From assembly GCA_004794785.1 (NCBI GenBank), contig SJOL01009565.1:15751-79750 (forward strand): a stretch of DNA of 64,000 nt. The letters run 5' to 3'. Position 1 is the first letter of the stretch. Every line of letters begins with the position of its first letter. Below, in pieces: positions 55,831 through 64,000 of this stretch. The position numbers and the translations under genes are program-made. The notes beneath the pieces were generated by a model. It was not told the DNA's origin and did not search any database. It worked only from the letters and a program-made list of their open reading frames with translations. The stretch is from Opisthorchis felineus. Lineage: Eukaryota; Platyhelminthes; Trematoda; Opisthorchiida; Opisthorchiidae.

Positions 55831-58323
55831 TTGTGGTACGTCCAAAAAGCTGGTAGCTTGGTTCCGTGTAAAAACTGGGCGAATGACAGCATCCTGGTTA
55901 ACTGCTATCTGTTAAGGATTTCGAAGTTACAGCTTACTCCAATAGTCGAACACTAGCTGTTCAGTCGAAAAGACCTTATCATACCCAATTCAGTCACAAC
56001 CACCTAGGTTAGTGCAGCTTGTGGACGAACATGCCTGCTTGCCGGTCACCCCCTGAAAAACTCTCAACAACTGCGGGAATAGCATTGAAGTCCTTGGTTC
56101 CTAGCTAAAATCGGCACCAGCAATACATTCAACTCCGCGTGGGCTGCTTGTGGATAACCAACTATGCACTAGCGTCCAATAGTCCAACCACCGTTGACCG
56201 GTAGATTCGCTTCGGATTATATATATATATAGTGTTGTACGGCTGCCTGTTAACCAGTCTCATAAAAAAGGCCTTACCTATCCCCACATGTTTGCCATAA
56301 CAGTGAACAAAAACGGGTAAACGCAATCCAGCATATGAAAACTCGAATATTACGACCTATAGTGCTCCATAGTTTACGGTAGCTTAAATGTTCGACACAA
56401 ACGTCAACTAGCTTCTTACAAACCGCGACTGAGATAGATGAATATAGAAAGAGATTAAGGTTATTCCAGAACTGACATACCAGTGGTGGTGAGATTATCT
56501 TTCGGTAGGCTACTCGTTAGGACCTGTGGGCTAGCCTCAGGCGATGACCTAGGAGAGGGGTTTTATGCAAAAGTCCTAGAATGCTGCACAGGGGCGGTTT
56601 TACTTATTCACGGTTTGAGAGATAAAGGTCCAGTCATTACTGAGTCACCGACATTTTCCTAAGAATACAGTGGGGTCTGGGCAGTCAGGCTGCAACCTAA
56701 TTTCCCAGTTAGGTGAACGAACTAACGACCAACGGTACAACCTAGCCTACCAGTGTTCTAACGGCAACGAACTCTGTCTTTAATCTACCTATGTAGAATA
56801 GACTTCTACCATCCCTTGCCAGCCTGGTCGCCCTTTTTTGGAGAAAATCAAGCTTTCCTTGCTCACTCTTTAGTCAGGGTTGCGAAATGTTGTCACTGTT
56901 GTTGTTGTTGTCACTGTGATGACAAAAGTATGCAGTCAACTGCTGATAGAAGACTGCTTACTCAAATTTCCTCAAAAGTTCGTGAGTAAACCACACGAGG
57001 GAGAAAGGTCTAGACAACTGAGTGGTCAGCCATGTAACGCCATCCTAAAGAACATTAGTAACAATGTTAACGAAAGATGAAACGTCACTCATAACGCAAA
57101 CGTCTCAAGAGTAAGAAGCAAAGAACTCAGCGGAAAACTCGCCCCAAAAGATACACCCAGACGGTGTGTTGGGAGGAATGGATCGTAGTAAACGGATGCA
57201 AGTAAATAAACAGTGTTCGGGGAACCAGTCGTGCCTAGAAGCCGATATCGTTTGAATCAGAAGGAGGTCGGACTGCGGATACTCACTGATACAGTTCGGA
57301 ATTCAGATTGAAAGAAAGGGGATGTGAGCTAGGGTGCTGGTGGTTGCAATGAATTCTGGTTCACCTCATTTCACGTCCGTATTGTTACGTTGAAATTGCG
57401 GAAGATGCACAGCTCGGAGACTGTCTGATTCTAGGATGGCCTTACAGTTAGAACGCAATGGAGACCGGAATTAAGACGTAATATCGCTGTTGGCAGAACG
57501 ACAAAAAAACGATAAGACCATCTGTTTGCTTCGAAAGACTGAGTGAGAGCCAAATAAACTGAAAATGTGGTGTTTAAGTACCAAGTGAGACCGATGGGAA
57601 GATAGGAGAAGAAGAATGGGCTTGAGTACAACCATTGCTTTTAAAACAGGACAATTGGTGCGAAGGGTAACGTGGAAATTGATATGTAAGGTCATAGTCA
57701 CCGGAAATTTGGGATTTGAGGTAGAGGACAGATGAAGAACGGGAAGATAAAAGGCGATGGGCTAAGTGAACATTACTGTCCAAATCAGTAGTAAGCAAAG
57801 TGAGGCTCTGAACACTGTTGTGTGTGTTGTGTGGCCATATTTGAATGAGTGGTGAGCTAGCCGGTAACCAAACCCAATGGCTCGGGGCCCCGTGCAGCAT
57901 AAGTTGGGCGGCGATAATACCTAGGATGACAACGTTAGCTATCAACAAGAAAAGATGTTCTTCTTGGGGAGTCATGAAGAAATAGTTTTCTTTGGCTCCG
58001 CTGACAGAAACCACGTACACCGTAGTCATTAGGAACGAAATTAACCGAAAGATCGTATACGTGCTGGTTCGTCGGGAGAATTAGGATGACAGGCTGCTTT
58101 GGATAACAAGAAAATATGTTTGCTTACTCATAAGTAGGCAAAAATAAGCAGATGCTCTCGAAGACTGACCTCAAGTTAGTTCGGCCTTCCAATGTCCGCG
58201 ACAGGCCGCGTGCACGCATTATCTATTCGCTTCTACTCACTTCTGAGAACTTGGAGAAAGTATTCTCACGACTCTTGCTGCATGTTAGTGGTGCCCCCAC
58301 ACAACACTGCATCAGTCGCCGCC
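55831..58323. other. No recognisable gene; short microsatellites
   Basis: An AT run at 56,218-56,231, and a TTG run with a repeated TTGTCACTGT at 56,889-56,922. A 151-codon minus-strand frame (57,574-58,029) has one hydrophobic stretch near its N-terminus (LFLLIANVVILGIIAAQLML) that could be a membrane helix, but I recognise no family. Confidence 0.5.
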
Positions 58324-58410
58324 ACACCAACGGGTTTGTATGGCAGTGTATGGCAGTGAAGCATCGGTGTTGAACACTGATGTCATGCTGTCGATGATGA
58401 CACCAACGGG
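58324..58410 (+). mobile_element. Short retroelement insertion with 11-bp TSD
   Basis: The insert 58,335-58,399 contains TATGGCAGTG twice, GAAGCATCGGTGTTG, AACACTGATG and a TCGATGATG end, the same module as at 49.7 and 53.3 kb. It is flanked by identical copies of ACACCAACGGG (58,324-58,334 and 58,400-58,410). A direct repeat of this length hugging a 5'-truncated element with a GAT tail is the signature of target-primed reverse transcription. Confidence 0.8.
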
Positions 58411-58979
58411 CACAGCTAATTCGGCCCGCTCGGAGAGGGTACTAGGTGAAACCTATCAAAGAAACACAGAGAGGATCCAGAACAAAAGATTCACTAGTTG
58501 ATGGGTGCCCATCCTGCAGATGTTCTGTGGATGCATGTCACCAAAATGTAAACTGAGGATTTTTGAGCACATCATTTCGAATGTTGAGAAAAGAGCCACC
58601 AGAAACATATAAATTGGTAGCACTATTATTCCTCTATGGGTGATAGGAACCAATTTTTCAGCGCTTAATAAAAAACCAGGGATGTAACTATTTATAACTC
58701 GGCCGTATTCCATAGAGGCACCTTGACTTGATCAAGTCTATCACAACAGACCAGTGGGCAAATTCACCGTGAGTTGATTTGTTTTAAAGGTCCCCTTCGT
58801 CTGCTTGGTTAAGAATCTTACGATTGTTTTGAAGCATCGACCACAGACTGAATCGCATTAGCAAAAGCGAGGCATTACGCTATAGGACGGCTCCTGGAGA
58901 CAGTCCAGCTGATTGATGGACTCGTTTACTGGTAACTGAATGTTACAAAAGTGCTAATAGCTGTGGATACATCAATTAC
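58411..58979. other. No recognisable feature
   Basis: One 85-codon minus-strand frame (58,456-58,713), unrecognised. Confidence 0.5.
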
Positions 58980-59165
58980 GATTTCGTCCTGCAAGTGAAG
59001 TGAATTTATGCTGAAAAACAGAGGAGCACTCTGCAGCTGTTTCATTCCAAGTAGGAGTCATCAGCAGTGCGCGCTCACAAAACTCCAAAGAGTTTCAAAC
59101 CAGCGACTCCAGGCCAATAGTTTGAGCGCTTAACCGTTCGGCAACGAGCGGCTGATCCGAAGTCT
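58980..59165 (-). mobile_element. S2 SINE copy with hammerhead-like body, minus strand
   Basis: On the minus strand: AACGGTTAAGCGCTC (A-box-like, head), GCGCACTG, CTGATGA (59,058-59,064), an imperfect helix II, GAAA (59,040-59,043), CAGCTG, CAGAGTGC. The hammerhead order is complete and helix I can pair GCACT with AGTGC. The U before the cut site is C and helix II is weakened, so this copy is probably inactive. Confidence 0.8.
59024..59074 (-). ncRNA. Hammerhead-like motif in S2
   Basis: CTGATGA and GAAA are both intact with a palindromic CAGCTG as helix III, the same plan as the M ribozymes and as the schistosome Sm-alpha hammerheads. The UH site is mutated (CA in place of TA) and the closing pair of helix II is lost. 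Confidence 0.55.
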
Positions 59166-59367
59166 AATTAACGCGCTCTGAGACGAAGTTCCGACTGAAG
59201 TTTCCAACCATCCATGTGCTATCAACAGACTACAAGTAACTCAGGAGGAAGTGTAGTAAACAAGTTGGTGGACTTTTCATCTGGGGAAACGTCGCACGAT
59301 GAACCAGTTACCACATTCCACGTGACGTGAATTCCGTACTAGAAGGATAAGCGCGCATTAGTCACAC

Positions 59368-59533
59368 TGCTGACCAGCCGCTCATCGCTGTCCAACTACT
59401 AGCCGGGAAGTGCGGGTTGGAAACTTCATGGAATTTAGTGAGATACTCACTGCTGATGAGTCCCACTACGAAAAAACAGCTGTACAAAAGTTCCCGGCTT
59501 TCCAGAAGAGACTTACTTCACTTAATGGACGAA
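59368..59533 (+). mobile_element. S2 SINE copy with hammerhead-like body, plus strand
   Basis: ACTAGCCGGGAAGTGCGGGTTGG (head, B-box region split by small changes), then CACTG and CTGATGA (59,453-59,459), GTCC, a damaged second half (CGAAAAAA), CAGCTG and TA, and the tail TTCCCGGCTTTCCAG with CTTCACTTAATGGACGAAAT. It lies 200 bp from the minus-strand copy, giving a head-to-head inverted pair. Confidence 0.8.
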
Positions 59534-62339
59534 ATATGGACTGAAATTTCTAAATTTTCTCATACTATCAACAAAAGGCAATGAAATGGTTGTGGAAGTT
59601 TAGGACAATACGTGGGTAGATACGTCCGAATTGCACGGGCCTATTTCTGGCAGTAAGTTCCACAGAGTGAAGTTTTACAGGAGTAAAAACTCGTGCCTAT
59701 CTTACTGCTGAAATTTGTTTTTAAAGCACTGCTGTTTCACATGTTTGACAAAATTTATCGGTTTTATTCGGCATCACGTTGATGAACCGACAGTACTGAT
59801 ACAAAGACATGCATTGTTCGTCAGCAGTCAAACAGAAGTCAGCTATTTATTCGGCATTTATATATGAAAAATTCAAACACTTGAGGTACAGCAGAAAACG
59901 AATCCAGTGATTTGTGAACGTGCACTCGTTTTATCGAACCGAAGGCGTTTTTTGGTCAGAAGTAATCGATCGTCCGGTGGCATACCTGTGCACCAAATGA
60001 CGCTTCCCTGTAGCCCATGTGCACACTGACAGTCATATGTCGTCACTGCAACGCAGTGTGCGAATACTATTGTGGGTGAGTGGTTTGAATGCGTCAAACA
60101 TGGTGTGTATTTGACTGGCATTTTCTTCGCTTCAGGACGGGTTAGAATTACGTTCCCCTTGGACAACCGACGGATCGTTGTGTTTGGATCGCCTTCACCC
60201 AAGTGCACCCACCCACTGTTGAGGTTACCTAGAGGACTGTACTGTATTCTAGACTTCCTCAGCTTCTGATGATCCGTTATTACATGCATTGGCATTTCAA
60301 AATAGGTGGCACGAGTTTCTAAATGTCTCACAGTAGGCTGAGTGCACATGTAGGTGTCTTCAACTCGCACGCAATGGTCACATCTGCTTCCACTGGCCTA
60401 TTATCGAGACACACAGCGGTAGGCTTCTCGGGCATGTCAGTGAACAAAGGATTGGCCAATTGACAAGCTCGATCCCGCGATTTTCAAATTGGCAGGACCA
60501 CCATAAAGAGGGAGTGGTCGCCGATAGCCTGTCTTTGGACGAACATACCGCAATCGGGAGTTTGGAAGCCAATCGTACTAGCTCTGGTTCGGTTACATCC
60601 ATAGTATGCCCCACAGGGCTCAGTTAGGAATTGTACGGCTTGGTTTTGAAGCTGTTTCGCACAACGCACAAACCGTGTAACTGTAATTTGGAGTGCATAT
60701 TTATGAATTGATTTTTTACGACTGATGACAACGAGAGTACCAAACGTCGGGCAAAGGAAAGTTACGGAGGTTCAGCTGAAGCATCACATCTCCGGGAACA
60801 CCAGGACGGAACACGGCGGTGTTAGGAGTGATTTCCTGCGATCATTGTTGTATGGATCAAAATGATTGTTGACTGGCACCAGTTCTGGTGCATCTAACGA
60901 GTGGTGCGATGTTGGGTGCTCACTAATGGTGTCTCCTTGAATGGTGACGAAACGTCTGTATGTCAGTTACCAAGCTCGGCGAACAGATCAGTATCCATCT
61001 GATCAACTACCAATGAATACACCCAAGCCACCAGTACCCAACACATCGGCGATCCAGCGGCCAATGGTATGGTAGAAAGATCGAGGCGATACGTGATTTT
61101 ATCCCCTACAGAGAGGGTGTAGAACAACATCCTTTAGGGTAACAGGTAAAACTCCTGGAAAACAGATATTTGGTCGCACTTTTTGAACCAACCTGAATGC
61201 CATACCCCGATCCCCATAAAACGCTACGCAAAATCAGTTCTCTCACCGTATTCTTGTCAAGTGGCCCACAAAACGCCCCGGGTATCAGCTTGGTCAAACC
61301 AATCTGTTCAGACTAAAAGTCATCTATCAAACTAGGACTGCTTGTGTTGCCCCATCCCAAAATGGCTGCCTTGGGGTGCATGAACGTGTGAACTGCTGAC
61401 AGAATCAAGGCCACTACCAGGCGACTATATGCTTGTCTGAAATAGGGCGCCAAAACAGATTATTGGGGCAACCAATATCCACCATCCGCAAGCCACTCCG
61501 TAAACCATGGCAATTTCCATAGCCATATTATTAAGTTTGACTGCTACAGATTTTCAGGAACTTTTTAGAGAAAGAATAGTACTGGACTTGCAAAATTCGG
61601 TCCATCTAGTTTGTTCGTTCTCGTTCCTGTGCCCACTTTTTCCGTGCGCACAATCAGAAAACACCCTCCACAGTAAATTTCGTGGGCTTCGACGCTTGTT
61701 TTGTAGCTTTCGTGTGCGCCCAACCGACGTTAGCCTTGCTGATTTGGTAGTCAGAATCTGCTGTCTAGTAAATGTCCTGTTTGCCGACTGGATTACCCCT
61801 ATCCTATTTGCTTATTACAGTGGACCCCTGTGTTTCAACGGGCAAGTTAGAGGTATCGCAAGCAAGGGATCAGATAGATACCGGATTATGTCAATCCGTT
61901 GGCGGATCTTTCTGGATGACTATTACCATGAACATCATGAGGGCCGATCTTTCTGAGGCTTCGTTGGGAGTTACTCATAGAGGAAGACGTTCTAGTCAAG
62001 AGTACAGCTGTTTGTTCTCTTGACTGCATAGAGTGTAGGAGGAACGTGAAGTCTTTGCACACATGCTGGTGCTCAGACGTGTATAACCGACAGTTTCCAC
62101 CTTTATTCTCAATTCGAATTCATCGTGAGTCTCCGGGGACCAGTCGGTGGTAATACCGTGAAACCCGGAGAAGTGAAGGTCAGAGCCTCTCCTGGTGCTC
62201 ACCAATGCATGAAATTCAGATATTTTACCTGGTTGTTGACTTGTCGGAGCACAAGCAAACTGACCAACTGACGAATTTGCCCACTCAAACAATCGACCAT
62301 AATCGAACACGTTCAATGAATAGTAGATAATAAATGTTT
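59534..62339. other. No recognisable feature
   Basis: Frames of 165 codons (59,873-60,370, minus) and 149 codons (61,507-61,956, plus) are the longest. Neither shows a domain I know. A minus-strand frame at 61,106-61,297 (LIPGAFCGPLDKNTVREL...) looks protein-like but matches nothing I can name. Confidence 0.5.
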
Positions 62340-62503
62340 GTTCAGCACCTTTTCGGTGCCTAGTTGCCATACCACTTGAAGGAAGCACGAGGACTCAGAT
62401 AGTGCTAGGTTGCCAAAAGAATAGACAGAGGAGATACCAGAGTTGGGTTTGAATCTTCCGGTCAGTAAGTTCTCCCCTTAACCACCGAGCTATCTCGAGC
62501 TCA
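62340..62503 (-). mobile_element. S1 SINE copy, minus strand
   Basis: On the minus strand: GAGCTCGAGATAGCTCGGTG then GTTAAGG (A box), AGATTCAAACCCAAC (B box), a body with GGCAACCTAGCACTATCTGAG, TCAAGTGGTATGGCAACTAGG and CACCGAAAAGGTGCTGAA. All parts of the family are present. Confidence 0.82.
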
Positions 62504-64000
62504 GTTAAGCCTGAACGAAAAACATATCCACCAAAGTCTGAACAATCCATGTTACATTAGCAATATCTTGACTAAAAAGTCAAACCAGTATCATAACTTC
62601 TATCTCCGTAAACGGGACGGAGCGGACAGCCTTGTTTTGTCATCTCCGCCTGTAAAAGTTAAACCTCGCCAATCGATATGACCAACTTGTTCATTTCGAT
62701 AGATCGCCCTTTTGGCTTACCACGTCAGCCCCGGTTACCACTATGTTAAACAAGAACACGATACCTACATTACTGAGCATTCTTGTTTGAGTGACGGCTA
62801 TGATTAAGGGTTAAAAATGGAAGAAAACACGTCGTTATATTTTGCATCATTCTATGTTGCCCGATCCAGGTACAATTGTTCTTGCGTGTCTGCTCCAAAG
62901 TGGGAAAGTATTGGATTAGAATTCCGGTGCTACTAGAGCTCAAAAACAGTACATCCTATTGGCTTTGTCTATTCCATCAGTGCACCCTGGACTACTCCTA
63001 ATTTTTGCGTGGGAGCAGGTGAACATCTTCAGGCTTGAGCGGTGTGACTGGCGCTTCCGAAGGCTCTGACCACGGCCCAGCTGCTGCTCTGGTTGTATCG
63101 ATCAGCTAACACGCTTGTAAGGGCTTCCCAGTCAGGTGGCGGTAGGGGAGTCTCAAACTGGAGAATTTCCGATTGGTTGTAGGCGATTTTGGGATTTGTA
63201 GAATTTATATTCACACCACTCTCGTTGTCAGCATATTTATCTCGCATGTTAGCTCGCTTGGTTTCGAATCCCGCCTTTGCCAAGGATGTGCGTGCACTAC
63301 TGATGGGCTTCAATGAAGGCGAACACACGGATCCAGAGCTCCTCCTTGGTATAGTCCAACCAGAATAGTTGCACCAGGACAGAAGGATAGCCCTTCAACC
63401 TAGAGGGTAATTTCTACAAACTGCGCAGGCTAGAAAACTAGGACGCAGTTTATCCTATACATGTAAGGCAGTCCTTTCCTACATTTCAACTAAGTTTTGG
63501 TATAAATTTATAAATGTCCAAAAAACAAGATTTGAAAACTCATACGAGTAAAAGAAATCCAATTTAAAGCCTCAATATCCTGGTAACGCAAATGATCAAA
63601 GTACCTTTGCAGACCAGGGTATTCGCCGGCAACTCAAAGACAATTGACCACTGATGTGTCAGTGGGGGAACAACTTAGCTGGACTTAGCCCTTGACAGAA
63701 ACGCGAGTCAATTTTTGGCTTATGATAATAGGATGCTACGCTGAAGCTGGTGCAATAACAGTAGCTCTCGTTTATAGCATCTGCAATATAAAATACTCCT
63801 CCTTGTAGATACCATCTCTGATCGTCCACTAATAATGGTAAAAGTCAGGAGATCTCCGTTCAGGAGCCACCGATTTAAAAACACCCACTCACTGTATTGG
63901 CAGCAGAGACTGTTGTTTGAGCAAAACCTCACGCGCGATTCTTTTTCAAATACCAGACGCTCGAAAATCTTTGTTTATACATGGGTTTTCACGAAAGGAA
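62504..64000. other. No recognisable feature
   Basis: Frames up to 99 codons (63,029-63,328, minus), unrecognised. The window ends without another shared repeat. Confidence 0.5.

Noticed and set aside
57574..58029. 151-codon minus-strand frame with one possible membrane helix
   Set aside because: Only one hydrophobic stretch, no family recognised, and the rest is Ser/His-rich without structure.
59873..60370. 165-codon minus-strand frame as a gene
   Set aside because: No motif or homology recognised and no neighbouring exon-like frames.
1..64000. CRISPR array, operons or bacterial mobile islands
   Set aside because: No regularly spaced identical short repeats, no dense long frames with ribosome-binding sites; the content is eukaryotic retroelements.

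Overview
The window looks like non-genic, repeat-rich DNA from a flatworm, most likely a digenean trematode. That assignment is an inference from the repeat types: heavily decayed non-LTR (LINE) elements with an APE-type endonuclease, linker and reverse transcriptase; a Ty3/gypsy element resembling the trematode CsRn1 group; tRNA-derived SINEs; and a SINE family with a hammerhead-ribozyme-like body, as in the schistosome Sm-alpha repeats. I recognise no bacterial features, no CRISPR array, no rRNA or functional tRNA gene, and no convincing host protein-coding exon. Host exons too short or divergent to recognise by eye could still be present.

Layout. A small LINE fragment lies at 320-700. A long LINE copy runs 6,900-9,588 in the order endonuclease, linker, reverse transcriptase, C-terminal region, GAT-rich tail, with many frame breaks. 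Hammerhead repeats (called M here) occur at 9.6, 12.7, 13.9, 16.1, 20.8-21.2, 29.5, 32.8-34.4, 41.2-41.7 and 45.0-45.3 kb. A minus-strand LINE fragment is at 30.6-31.4 kb. At 37.06-38.66 kb a third LINE is cut short by a gypsy-type LTR element (38,656-40,909), which is itself an internal-deletion derivative. Three SINE-like families are scattered around these: S1 (6.6, 36.4, 42.0, 62.4 kb), S2 with a hammerhead-like body (4.1, 53.7, 59.0, 59.4 kb) and S3 (36.0, 49.3 kb). A short retroelement 3' end (hairpin plus GAT tail) recurs at 49.7, 53.3 and 58.3 kb; the last copy has a perfect 11-bp target-site duplication. The longest stretch with nothing recognisable is 21.2-29.5 kb.

Main results. (1) The M repeats carry a type I hammerhead-ribozyme signature with a palindromic helix III. 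Three copies keep every core position I can check by eye, and the units (about 290-310 bp) form tandem and inverted dimers, as in retrozymes or Penelope-type hammerhead repeats. (2) A roughly 650-670 bp inverted duplication (33,176-33,848 against 44,683-45,332) is far more similar between its arms (about 98% over the part I compared) than any other repeat here. (3) The nesting order LINE, then LTR element, then internal deletion can be read directly. None of the transposon proteins is intact, so any transcription or movement of the short repeats would need machinery encoded elsewhere.
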